Part shown: piece after piece, positions 56,481-64,000 of the stretch
Layout: each line of letters opens with the position of its first letter
Numbering within the stretch: the first letter of the stretch is position 1
Source of the DNA: Caldilineaceae bacterium
GTDB taxonomy: Bacteria > Chloroflexota > Anaerolineae > Caldilineales > Caldilineaceae
Direction: 5' to 3'
DNA: 64,000 bases
NCBI GenBank assembly: GCA_026645575.1
Contig: JAPKMW010000037.1
Location: 1 to 64,000, forward strand
The notes under the pieces: generated by a model
What the model was told of the DNA's origin: nothing
The model's database searches: none
What the model saw: only the letters and a program-made list of their open reading frames with translations
Translations under genes and position numbers: made by a program

Positions 56481-57506
56481 TTGGCAAATCGCGTAAAGCA
56501 AAAAATAGGGGATCAGCGCTACCACGATCATTTACAATTTGAAGAGCGGCGTGGGCGCAGACCAAAACCGAAGAAGGAGTCGTCAAATTTAATTGCCGGT
56601 ATTGTGATTCGGGCGCTGGGCCATCATTATGATGTGCAGACCGACCCGGCCAGTGACAACCGGGTGCGCCTTTGTGAGGTGCGTCGGCGCTTGATGGTGG
56701 AAAAGAATATTGATACCCTAGTCGCCGTGGGCGATCAGGTGTGGGTCTTGCCCGATGGCGAAAAGGGGGGCAAGATCGAGCGGATCGAGGAGCGCCATAG
56801 CGTCTTGAGCCGGCAACGTCCCGGCATGGACACAGCGGCGGAGGATGTGATCCTGGCGAACCCGGATCAAGTGTTGATCGTCTTTGCAGCGGCAGACCCA
56901 GACCCCCACCTGCGTATGTTGGATCGCTTTTTGGTGGTGGCTGAATTTAATGATCTGCCGGCGATCATCTGCGTCAACAAAGTGGATTTGATCGGCATCG
57001 ATCAGGCGCGCACGATGTTTGGCCTCTATGAGACGATCGGTTATCGCGTCATCTACACCAGCGCCAAACTGGGCGAGGGTGTGACCGCGCTGCACGACCT
57101 GCTGACCGATCAAATCACGGTTGTCACCGGCCCCAGTGGTGTCGGCAAGAGCCGCCTGATCAACGCCATAGATCCCACACAGGGGTTGCAAGTCGGTGAG
57201 TTGCGCGACTTTTTGCACAAAGGCAAACATACGACGCGCACGGCCCAACTGTTGCGCCTGCCCTTTGGCGAAAATACTTATATCGCCGACACGCCCGGCA
57301 TTCGCGAACTGGGGCTTTACGACATCGATCCTGCTGATCTCGGCTTCTATTTTATCGAGATGAAGGAATATCTCCACGACTGTCGCTACCCCAACTGCAC
57401 CCACGACCACGAACCGGAATGCGCCGTCCGCTCGGCTGTGGCTGACGGTAAGATTGCGGCGGAACGGTATGATAGCTATTTACGGCTGTTGCATGGCGAG
57501 GAATGA
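56481..57506 (+). CDS. rsgA: Small-subunit ribosome biogenesis GTPase RsgA
   Basis: 341 residues with the circularly permuted GTPase order: G4 CVNKVDL first, then G1 GPSGVGKS and G3 DTPG. An N-terminal OB-fold precedes it and a C-terminal zinc knuckle follows ([14 protein letters not shown], ligands C, C, H, C). It matures the 30S subunit. Start TTG at 56481 has AAGGGG 8 bases upstream, overlapping the maf stop region. The basic N-terminal extension ([11 protein letters not shown]) probably contacts rRNA. Confidence 0.94.
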   Translation: MANRVKQKIGDQRYHDHLQFEERRGRRPKPKKESSNLIAGIVIRALGHHYDVQTDPASDNRVRLCEVRRRLMVEKNIDTLVAVGDQVWVLPDGEKGGKIERIEERHSVLSRQRPGMDTAAEDVILANPDQVLIVFAAADPDPHLRMLDRFLVVAEFNDLPAIICVNKVDLIGIDQARTMFGLYETIGYRVIYTSAKLGEGVTALHDLLTDQITVVTGPSGVGKSRLINAIDPTQGLQVGELRDFLHKGKHTTRTAQLLRLPFGENTYIADTPGIRELGLYDIDPADLGFYFIEMKEYLHDCRYPNCTHDHEPECAVRSAVADGKIAAERYDSYLRLLHGEE

Positions 57507-57537
57507 CACCCTGTCACCTTGTCAAAAAAGAGGATTC

Positions 57538-58422
57538 ATGAACAAAGGCATTTTCTACGCCCTGGCTGCCTACCTGATCTGGGGCTTTTTGCCGCTTTTT
57601 TGGAAAGCGGTGCAGGTGGCGACGCCGTTGGAGATTTTGTCGCACCGCATTGTGTGGTCGCTACTATTGTTGGTGGGCATTTTGGGGATTCAACAACGGT
57701 GGGGCTGGTTGGCCCCCGCCTTGCGCGACCGGCGGACGCTGGGTACGTTTTTGCTTTCAGCGCTCTTATTAGGCATCAACTGGCTGGTCTACATCTGGGC
57801 CGTTAATATCGGTCATATTGTGGAAGCCAGCTTGGGTTATTTTATCAACCCGCTGGTCAATGTGGTCTTTGGGGTGATCTTTTTGCAAGAGCAGATGCGA
57901 CCGGGGCAGTGGCTGGCGGTCGGGCTGGCAGCGTTGGGCGTTCTCTACCTGACGGTGACATTGGGCGCGCCGCCGTGGGTCGGCTTGACATTGGCCTTTA
58001 GCTTTGCCGGCTATGGGTTACTGCGCAAGACGGCGCGTCTCAACGCGCTGGAAGGGTTGACCTTTGAAACCGCTTTCCTCTTTCTACCGGCGCTTGCCTA
58101 TTTGCTCTACCTGGGTGGGACAGGGCAAGGTGTCTTTGGCGTTGAGAGCGGGAAGCTAACGGCGCTGCTCCTGTTGAGCGGCGTTTTCACCGCGTTGCCG
58201 CTCCTGCTCTTTGCCGCCGGGGCGCGCCGGATTCCCTTCTCCCTGGTCGGCATCTTGCAATACATTGCGCCGACGATCCAATTTCTGCTCGGTGTCTACC
58301 TCTATGGTGAACCCTTTTCGCTGGCCAGACTGGTCGGCTTTGGGCTGATCTGGCTGGCGCTCGCGCTCTATTCCGGTGAGCATTTGTTGCGAAAAAGCCT
58401 ATTGCGTTCTGCCACAACTTAA
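57538..58422 (+). CDS. rarD: RarD-type EamA-family transporter
   Basis: 294 residues and ten membrane segments in two EamA halves. The N-terminus YALAAYLIWGFLPLFWKA and the segment LEILSHRIVWSLLLL are typical of the chloramphenicol-sensitivity protein RarD. Substrate is unknown for the family as a whole. ATG at 57538 with AGAGGA upstream. Earlier in-frame ATGs overlap the rsgA end and are not used. Same operon as maf and rsgA by spacing. Confidence 0.88.
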   Translation: MNKGIFYALAAYLIWGFLPLFWKAVQVATPLEILSHRIVWSLLLLVGILGIQQRWGWLAPALRDRRTLGTFLLSALLLGINWLVYIWAVNIGHIVEASLGYFINPLVNVVFGVIFLQEQMRPGQWLAVGLAALGVLYLTVTLGAPPWVGLTLAFSFAGYGLLRKTARLNALEGLTFETAFLFLPALAYLLYLGGTGQGVFGVESGKLTALLLLSGVFTALPLLLFAAGARRIPFSLVGILQYIAPTIQFLLGVYLYGEPFSLARLVGFGLIWLALALYSGEHLLRKSLLRSATT

Positions 58423-58444
58423 TCCATCGCGAAGGAGAATTTCA

Positions 58445-59587
58445 TTGCAAACCGAACTTAATCAGCATATCCACCAGATCATCCATGACCTCACCAACTC
58501 TGGCATCGAAACGGGGCTACAAGTCGCCGCCTATCTGGACGGCGAGTGTATTGTCGATACGTGGGCGGGCGTGGCTGATGAGGCAACCGGCCGCCCTGTC
58601 ACCGGCGACACGCTCTTCACCTCCTGGTCAACGACCAAAGGCTTTGCCGCCACCTGTATCCACTTGCTGGCCGAGCGGGGGCAGGTGGATTACGATACCC
58701 CTATCGCCACCTACTGGCCGGAATTTGCCGTCAATGGCAAAGAGAAGATCACCGTGCGCCACGCCCTTACCCATACGGCCGGTATCCCGCAAATGCCCAA
58801 AGATGTAACCGTTGAAATGATGACCGACTGGACGGCAATCTGCACCGCCATTGCCAGCCATGCCCCGCTTTGGTCACCGGGAACGATGGTCGGCTATCAT
58901 GCTTGGACCTTTGGCTGGCTTTTGGGCGAGATTGTGCGGCGGGTGGATGGGCGACCGTTGGCCCAATTTGCCCGTGAGGAACTCTGCCAACCGCTGGGCA
59001 TTGAAGACTTCTATCTGGGCATCCCCGATGCCGTGGAACCACGGGTGGCGATGCTGCGCCAGGAGGTCGATTCGCTAGCCAATGCGGCGCCCGATACGCC
59101 GAGCCTCCAGGTAACGCCGGCCCATGTTACCAACGCCAAGGTGGTCAATCGCCCGGACTTTCGCCGCGCTTCCATTCCCGGTGGCGGCGGGATTATGAAT
59201 GCGCGCGCCATTGCCCGTCACTATGCCCTGTTGGCCGGTCATGGAGCGGTGAATGGGGTGCGGCTGCTCTCAGCGGAACGGATCGATGCAATGCGCACCG
59301 GTCAAACCACCGGACTGACCGGTTTCTTTGGCGGTGTGGCTTCGTTTGGGCTGGGCTATGGCTTGGGCGGCGATCCGACGCAAGGCGGCTCGCCGGCTAT
59401 GGGATCAACCGGCGGCGAGTTTGGGCATGGTGGTTACGGCGGCTCCTTGGGCTTTGCCGACCCGGCACGCCGCCTGAGCTTTGGCCTCACCAAGAATCTG
59501 ATGAAAGAGGTAAGCGATCCTACTCAGGCCACCGCCTACAAGGTGGCGGCGGCGATCCGGGAAGGGGTCGATGCCGGGCGGATTTAA
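58445..59587 (+). CDS. Serine hydrolase, class C beta-lactamase/esterase-like
   Basis: 380 residues. The SxxK motif is visible as SWSTTKG (Ser and Lys near residue 60), the Tyr motif as GYHAWTFGWLLGE, and the third motif as FGHGGYGGS in place of KTG. This set is typical of EstB/LpqK-like esterases and penicillin-binding-protein relatives rather than true beta-lactamases. No signal peptide, so likely cytosolic. Start TTG at 58445 has AAGGAG 9 bases upstream. It follows rarD by 22 bases. Confidence 0.87.
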   Translation: MQTELNQHIHQIIHDLTNSGIETGLQVAAYLDGECIVDTWAGVADEATGRPVTGDTLFTSWSTTKGFAATCIHLLAERGQVDYDTPIATYWPEFAVNGKEKITVRHALTHTAGIPQMPKDVTVEMMTDWTAICTAIASHAPLWSPGTMVGYHAWTFGWLLGEIVRRVDGRPLAQFAREELCQPLGIEDFYLGIPDAVEPRVAMLRQEVDSLANAAPDTPSLQVTPAHVTNAKVVNRPDFRRASIPGGGGIMNARAIARHYALLAGHGAVNGVRLLSAERIDAMRTGQTTGLTGFFGGVASFGLGYGLGGDPTQGGSPAMGSTGGEFGHGGYGGSLGFADPARRLSFGLTKNLMKEVSDPTQATAYKVAAAIREGVDAGRI

Positions 59588-59619
59588 ACCGGCGAAATTC
59601 CAATAACTATCCCAATTTT

Positions 59620-59678
59620 CGAGCTACGAGCTACGTGATTCGTGGCTTCAAAACACGAATCGCGTAGCTCGTAGCTCG
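59620..59678. repeat. 25-bp palindrome (GAGCTAC heptamer type)
   Basis: The arms at 59620-59644 and 59654-59678 pair with one mismatch and contain GAGCTAC twice in tandem. It follows the serine hydrolase stop by 32 bases. Confidence 0.75.
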
Positions 59679-59700
59679 CTCACAAACCTGGATGATTATG

Positions 59701-59750
59701 CCTAGCCGGTCCGTGACCGGTGCAGGGGTGTTGGTCACGGACCGGCTAGG
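59701..59750. repeat. Perfect 18-bp palindrome, GTCCGTGAC family copy 3
   Basis: CCTAGCCGGTCCGTGACC at 59701-59718 pairs exactly with 59733-59750. The core GTCCGTGAC is shared with the palindromes at 39992 and 54332, while the flanks differ. It lies between convergent genes, directly after the heptamer palindrome. Confidence 0.8.
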
Positions 59751-59802
59751 TGCTTAGTCGTTACGGTTGCTCGTAACCAAACCAGCATTGTTGAATGCCG
59801 CG

Positions 59803-61419
59803 TTACTGTGTGCTGACCAGGGGCAGGAAGAGCCGCTGCTGCTCTATCTCCGCCGCCTGAGCGTCACCGGCGGCAGTGACCTTGCCGCTGTGGATGACGA
59901 TGGAGCCGCCGCCCAGGACCGTCCCGTCATTGGCATCGTCGCCGGCGCCCATCTGATTATCGTAGACCACGGCATCGCCATTAGTCTTATCCCAGATCTT
60001 GATGCGGAAGGCGTCAGCGTTGCCGCCACCGTTGATGCCGCTGTCGGTCGCCGTTACCATGAAGCCGAAGTTGCCGCCGCCGTTGATGACGCCTTCGCCC
60101 TTAAACTTGGCATGGGCGCCGGCCACGACTAGCCACTCGTAGCTGCTGGATTTGAAGTTGAGGTCGCCGGCCTTGAATTGGAACTGGGTGTTGCCAGCAG
60201 GTACGTTGGCGCCCTTTTGGTACTTGGCATTAAAGCCGAAGTTGGCTTTGCCGGTTAGGGTGGGATTGGCGGCGTAGGCCCCAGCCGGTGAGTCGATCCA
60301 GCCGCCGCCGGTGACGAAGCCGCTATCGGGGTTGTAGCTGACGATGAATTCATACACGTCGGCGTCTGAAGCCCCAAAGTTGTCTACGACTGTCAGCGTC
60401 ACCCGGTAGACCCCAGCATTGGCATAGGCATGGGCGCCAGCAACGGTATTGCTGGCCTGGTTCACGACGCCGGCCGCTAGCGCCGAGCCGTCCCCCCAAT
60501 CCCAGGTGGCGTTGTGTAGATCGTCATCGTCCGCATCGCTAAAGGCGCCACTGACAGTCAACGCGCCCGTGCTGAGGTTTACCGGGTCGATTGGCCCGCT
60601 GACGGCTGTGACAAGTGGGTCGCAGCCATCGCCTTGACCGTCGGCGTTGGTGTCGACTTGGTCTGGGTTATGGACCTCGCAGTTGTCGCTACTGTCGCCA
60701 ATGCCGTCGCCATCTGTGTCACTGATCGCGATCCATTTGGCAACCATCTCCTCATGAAGCGCCGCAAAGTCACCGCCAAAATCGGCGCGATTGGTATAGA
60801 TGCGCATTTCGGCGACTAAACCCCGGTAGGTTTGCCCGCCGTCACGATGAAAGAAGTCATACAACTTGGTCGTACTATATGCAACAGCATTCCGACCAGT
60901 AGCATTGGGGGTGGGGCTATTGACGTAAAGTTGATTGAGGCGTGAATCGGCGATTACGACATCCCAGCCATTGGTTCCCGTCCCCGCAGCTTTTGCACCT
61001 GTGCCGCCACCGAAGTTCAGCTCATAATTGAAGCTGGGATCGATCCAGAGCATCGGCCGGCCAGACGGGTCATCATCGGCCAGATTGTGATAGGCGCCGA
61101 TCGTTTGCGGCTTAATGACGGCAACGAGAATCCAATCCCCGGCCGCTGTGGCTGGTAGCGGAACATTGCTGCCCATGCGATCCCCACCCCCGGTAAACGC
61201 GACCGCCGGCAGTCCGTTGGGCGTTTGGTTGGTCAAATAGGTGGGGTCGCCACCGGCGGTTTGACCACCCCACGTCGTGACGGTGTCGCCGTTCTGCAGG
61301 GCGAGCGCCGTGGCATCGAACTGGACAAGCGGGCCGGCAGCTACGACCGGGCGGACAGTGACAAAGCCGAAGAGCATTGTCAGGATCATCAAAACGGATA
61401 GTACACGAAGCTTACGCAT
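59803..61419 (-). CDS. Secreted LamG-like/PKD protein with LPL-type tail
   Basis: 538 residues. A signal peptide (MLFGFVTVRPVVAA) is followed by a LamG/concanavalin-like domain (about 30-230), a thrombospondin-3-like calcium repeat (DTDGDGIGDSSDNC, about 235-268), a PKD domain (about 275-365, WDWGDGS) and a beta-rich C-terminal domain starting DSGFVTGGGWIDSPAGAY. It ends QQRLFLPLVSTQ. Likely an extracellular carbohydrate-binding or surface protein. ATG at 61419 has AGGAGA about 6 bases upstream. Confidence 0.82.
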   Translation of the reverse strand: MRKLRVLSVLMILTMLFGFVTVRPVVAAGPLVQFDATALALQNGDTVTTWGGQTAGGDPTYLTNQTPNGLPAVAFTGGGDRMGSNVPLPATAAGDWILVAVIKPQTIGAYHNLADDDPSGRPMLWIDPSFNYELNFGGGTGAKAAGTGTNGWDVVIADSRLNQLYVNSPTPNATGRNAVAYSTTKLYDFFHRDGGQTYRGLVAEMRIYTNRADFGGDFAALHEEMVAKWIAISDTDGDGIGDSSDNCEVHNPDQVDTNADGQGDGCDPLVTAVSGPIDPVNLSTGALTVSGAFSDADDDDLHNATWDWGDGSALAAGVVNQASNTVAGAHAYANAGVYRVTLTVVDNFGASDADVYEFIVSYNPDSGFVTGGGWIDSPAGAYAANPTLTGKANFGFNAKYQKGANVPAGNTQFQFKAGDLNFKSSSYEWLVVAGAHAKFKGEGVINGGGNFGFMVTATDSGINGGGNADAFRIKIWDKTNGDAVVYDNQMGAGDDANDGTVLGGGSIVIHSGKVTAAGDAQAAEIEQQRLFLPLVSTQ

Positions 61420-61468
61420 TCTTATCTCCTAATCGTCGCCATTTGTAAAAGTGTTTTGTTATTTGTAT

Positions 61469-61587
61469 GACTTACGCACTAGCCGGCCAGACCTCCGGGA
61501 AGGGGCAACTGCCGGTTGGTAATACCAAATGTGCTTGCCCCTTCCCGGAGGTCTGGCCTGTCGCAACGTCAAAGTGCTGCGTAAGTC
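61469..61587. repeat. MITE-like element with two nested inverted repeats
   Basis: Outer ends GACTTACGCA (61469-61478) and its complement (61578-61587) enclose a perfect 24-bp pair at 61485-61508 and 61535-61558. The total of 119 bases without a gene and with terminal repeats fits a miniature transposable element. No clear target duplication was found. No full-length parent element is in the window. Confidence 0.5.
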
Positions 61588-61633
61588 CTAATTTGTTGAG
61601 CATTAGCCCAAGTTGCGACCCCACTTTGATGAC

Positions 61634-61954
61634 TTACTGCCCCGGTGCGCGATAGACTGGCGTCTTCTTGGCCGCCGCATCGATCTCGTCGGGGGTCAGC
61701 AGCACAGTTGTCTTGGCCGTGACGGTTCCCGTGGAGTTAACAAAAAGCGCGATGGCCGCCATCGTCGCATGATCCGGCGCGTCCACAATAACGTATAGAT
61801 CCGTCTCGCCAAAGGCATAATAGAAACTTTCGATGTTGCCACCCAGCGAGGCAGCCATTTTTTCAACCACGGCTTGTCGGCTGGATCCCCCTTCTTTGAG
61901 CAAGCCTTTGGCGCCTTCGCCCACATAATTTGCCTGAATCAGATACTTTGCCAT
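61634..61954 (-). CDS. GYD-domain protein
   Basis: 106 residues. It follows the GYD family: KYLIQANYVGEGAKGLL at the start, GGNIESFYYAFGETDLYVIVD in the middle, with the GxxD pattern that names the family as GETD. It forms a small ferredoxin-like alpha/beta fold with no known enzyme activity. ATG at 61954 has AGGAAAACAAC upstream. It stands alone. Confidence 0.85.
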   Translation of the reverse strand: MAKYLIQANYVGEGAKGLLKEGGSSRQAVVEKMAASLGGNIESFYYAFGETDLYVIVDAPDHATMAAIALFVNSTGTVTAKTTVLLTPDEIDAAAKKTPVYRAPGQ

Positions 61955-62038
61955 GTTGTTTTCCTTTACGCGATCAATTAAAGTACGTGGTATACTGCTC
62001 GCATCCCATTGGTTGGTTGCTTGCCGGAAGCAGCCTGT

Positions 62039-62266
62039 TCACCTTCCTTCCCTGTTTGATGCCGCCAACTCGTTCAGTAGAAAGTCGACCAGTTGACCGA
62101 GCGAACGCAACGCCTGTTCTTTGGGGTCGTCGCTGACGGCGCGGATGGAAAAGCGCCAGACCCCGCACCCTTGGGCATCCAGGTCACGCCAACAGCGCAG
62201 CAGAAACGAGCGATGGCTGCGCATTGCCGATTGACTTGGTGGCGACTCCGATGGTGGCGTTGGCAT
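62039..62266 (-). CDS. Small protein, WRFS-type, unknown
   Basis: About 75 residues. The part from SFLLRCWRDLDAQGCGVWRF to QALRSLGQLVDFLLNEL resembles a small family I have seen in Chloroflexota (arginine-rich strand, WR-[FA]-S, then a helix ending in LxxFL), often next to regulators. Function is unknown. The start is uncertain: ATG at 62266 or 62224, neither with a ribosome site. It diverges from the BTAD gene by about 60 bases. Confidence 0.45.
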   Translation of the reverse strand: MPTPPSESPPSQSAMRSHRSFLLRCWRDLDAQGCGVWRFSIRAVSDDPKEQALRSLGQLVDFLLNELAASNREGR

Positions 62267-62327
62267 GGCGACAGGGTAGCGGGCAAACGTTCCGAAAACG
62301 TTCTGTACTCTTTTCCAGGAGATTCTA

Positions 62328-64000
62328 TTGCTTGAAATTGTCTTACTCTCCCCTTTGACGATGCAACTTGACGGCCAACCGCTCAAGCTCCCTTCCCGCC
62401 GCACCGAAGCCCTGGTTGTCTATCTGCTGCGCAACCCACAGCCTCAGGCGCGTGAAGTGCTGGCGGCTCTTTTCTGGGACGACCTGCCCCAGAACAAAGC
62501 GCTGGGCAATCTGCGTGTGCTGCTCGCCAATCTGCGCAAGGAGCTGGCGCCCTATGTGACGATTACCCGGCAGAGTGCGGCGTGGAATGGCGCGAGTGAC
62601 TACCGCGTCGATCTGACCGTTTTGGAAGAACTGATCACCGTCAGCCGCAGCGAAATCGACCGTGATGGCGCGCTGACCAAAGCGACCGCGGCCAGCCTCG
62701 GCGCGGCGTTGCAACGCTATCAGGGTGATCTGTTGCCGGGCTTTTATCTGCACGCGGGGCAAGGCTTTGCAGAATGGCTGGCCACCGAGCGCGAATGGCT
62801 CTGGACCAGGGTCGTCGAGGCGTTGGATGATCTGGCGACCGAGTATTTGCAATGGGGCGACTATCGGGCCGGGGTGGAGCAGGCGCAACGGTTGGTTGAT
62901 CTCGACCCGCTGCGCGAGGAGGGACATCAGCTTTTGATGCAGCTTTGGGCCGCCGATGGGCAGATCAGCGCGGCGCTGGCCCAATATGAGCGTTGTGTGC
63001 AGGTGTTGGCGCAGGAGTTGGGCGTGCCGCCCCATCCTTTTACCACCGAACTCTATGAACGAATGCAGCGCGGCGACTGGCGATTTCCGCGCCCAACGGC
63101 AGCGACTGTTCCTCTCGCTAGCGCAAGCCCGACCCAACCGCTTCCCCACAACTTGCCGCGGCAGATGGCGCCAATCTGGGGGCGGGCCACCGAATTGGCC
63201 CAATTAGCTGCCTACCTGGGCAACCCCACCGTACCGCTGATCACCATCCTGGGACCGGGCGGGATCGGCAAGACGCGCTTGGCGATAGAAGCCGCGCGTG
63301 CCCTGATCATGGCGCCGCGCTTGCCCGCCGGCGAAAATGCCGAGCGCATCCCCTTTCAAGATGGCATCTATCTGGTGGCGTTAGCACCCCTGCGCGATGC
63401 CGCCGCCATTGCACCGGCCATTGCTGCGGTCATCGGCTGTCGCTTTCAGCCCAATGGCGGTGATGAAAGCACCCAATTGTTGGGCTATTTGCGCAGTCGA
63501 TCCATGTTGCTGCTGCTCGATAACGTCGAACACCTGCTCGACGAAACGGAAATCTTTGGTGCGATCCTCGCCGCCGCGCCCCAGGTGCAACTCCTTGTCA
63601 CCTCGCGTCATAAATTGAACCGGACCGGGGAAACCGTTCTACTGCTCACGGGTCTTGACTATCCGCCGGCGCCCATGCCCTCCGAACCCGGTGATGCGCC
63701 GGCCGTTGGTGAACGCCTGCTGCACTATAGCGCCGTGCGTCTTTTTGTTGAGCATGTGCGCCGCGTCCACGGCAATCTCAGCCTGGGCGACGCCGATCTG
63801 CCGGCGGTCGGTCAGATCTGTCGCCTGGCCCAGGGCATGCCGCTGGCGATTCTGCTGGCCGCGGCCTGGGTGGAGGTACTCTCACCCGCCGAGATTGCCG
63901 CCGAGATCGAGCAGAATGTGGCCTTTTGGAGGGTGACAACCAACCAGGCCCAAAGCGCCGCGCCGGAGGAGGTATTGCCCTCACGCCAGCAGACCATGCA
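62328..64000 (+). CDS. BTAD/NB-ARC transcriptional activator, 3' end outside window
   Basis: The frame stays open from TTG at 62328 to the window end (557 codons visible). Residues 1-95 are a small winged-helix-like domain (MQLDGQPLKLPSRRTEALVV). The bacterial transcriptional activator domain (about 95-245) follows, with YQGDLLPGF, then a Pro-rich linker, and an NB-ARC ATPase with P-loop GPGGIGKTRLA, Walker B LLLLDNVEHLL and VTSRHKL. TPR repeats are expected beyond the window. This is the AfsR/SARP-like layout common in Actinomycetota and Chloroflexota. AGGAGA lies 8 bases upstream of TTG. Confidence 0.85.
   Translation, partial: MLEIVLLSPLTMQLDGQPLKLPSRRTEALVVYLLRNPQPQAREVLAALFWDDLPQNKALGNLRVLLANLRKELAPYVTITRQSAAWNGASDYRVDLTVLEELITVSRSEIDRDGALTKATAASLGAALQRYQGDLLPGFYLHAGQGFAEWLATEREWLWTRVVEALDDLATEYLQWGDYRAGVEQAQRLVDLDPLREEGHQLLMQLWAADGQISAALAQYERCVQVLAQELGVPPHPFTTELYERMQRGDWRFPRPTAATVPLASASPTQPLPHNLPRQMAPIWGRATELAQLAAYLGNPTVPLITILGPGGIGKTRLAIEAARALIMAPRLPAGENAERIPFQDGIYLVALAPLRDAAAIAPAIAAVIGCRFQPNGGDESTQLLGYLRSRSMLLLLDNVEHLLDETEIFGAILAAAPQVQLLVTSRHKLNRTGETVLLLTGLDYPPAPMPSEPGDAPAVGERLLHYSAVRLFVEHVRRVHGNLSLGDADLPAVGQICRLAQGMPLAILLAAAWVEVLSPAEIAAEIEQNVAFWRVTTNQAQSAAPEEVLPSRQQTM

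Noticed and set aside
58445..59587. True beta-lactamase resistance gene
   Set aside because: The third motif is HGG rather than KTG and there is no signal peptide. The esterase/PBP-like reading fits better.
62343..63203. 286-codon open frame opposite the BTAD activator
   Set aside because: The plus strand carries a convincing BTAD/NB-ARC protein across the whole stretch.

Overview
The window looks like part of the chromosome of a member of the Chloroflexota, probably from the Caldilineae/Anaerolineae side. This is an inference from gene content, not from a marker gene. Mid-50s GC, many TTG/GTG starts with good ribosome binding sites, HTH/NB-ARC/TPR STAND proteins, a BTAD-type activator, substrate-binding/vWA fusions, SdrD-like adhesins and secreted proteins ending in an LPL-type tail all fit. 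The only RNA gene seen is a tRNA-Asp. No CRISPR array, rRNA or prophage was found.

Layout. 0-10 kb is housekeeping: a CPBP membrane protease, an MFS exporter, tRNA-Asp(GUC), a CoA-disulfide-reductase-like flavoprotein, FabF, and a 1208-residue RecQ helicase with a TPR-like N-terminus. 10-36 kb is a sensory/stress region. It holds an ATPase fused to an OmpR-type winged helix, transcribed divergently from a 1329-residue membrane protein that joins an APH-type kinase to two different periplasmic-binding-protein ectodomains. It continues with a decayed Rpn-like gene, a two-gene STAND/TPR unit and a secreted TPR-HtrA-PDZ-SH3 protein. It ends with a run of substrate-binding proteins (three fused to vWA domains), small membrane proteins, a PspA/IM30 protein, a membrane coiled-coil protein and a LivJ-like lipoprotein. 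36-41 kb holds galT, a ROK sugar kinase, a frameshifted endonuclease V gene, a radical SAM protein and a HAD hydrolase. 41-47.2 kb is a complete seven-gene Mrp cation/proton antiporter operon, followed by an IS982 element with an extra left end. 48.6-55.4 kb holds secreted proteins, a DUF2726-like protein, a large SdrD-type adhesin and a Gfo/Idh/MocA oxidoreductase. 55.8-59.6 kb is maf-rsgA-rarD-serine hydrolase. 59.8-64 kb holds a secreted PKD protein, a GYD protein and the start of a BTAD/NB-ARC activator that runs off the end.

How the genes may work together. Between 10.4 and 36.1 kb, extracellular ligand-binding domains recur without any ABC permease or ATPase. They are attached to a kinase, to vWA domains, or stand alone near PspA. 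I read this as a candidate envelope-sensing system rather than transport. No such complete system is known to me, and the functional link is inference from neighbourhood and domain types.

Nearly every intergenic gap holds a long, often perfect inverted repeat, commonly built from 7-8-base units. Some act plausibly as bidirectional terminators, but the family is far more abundant than terminators alone require.
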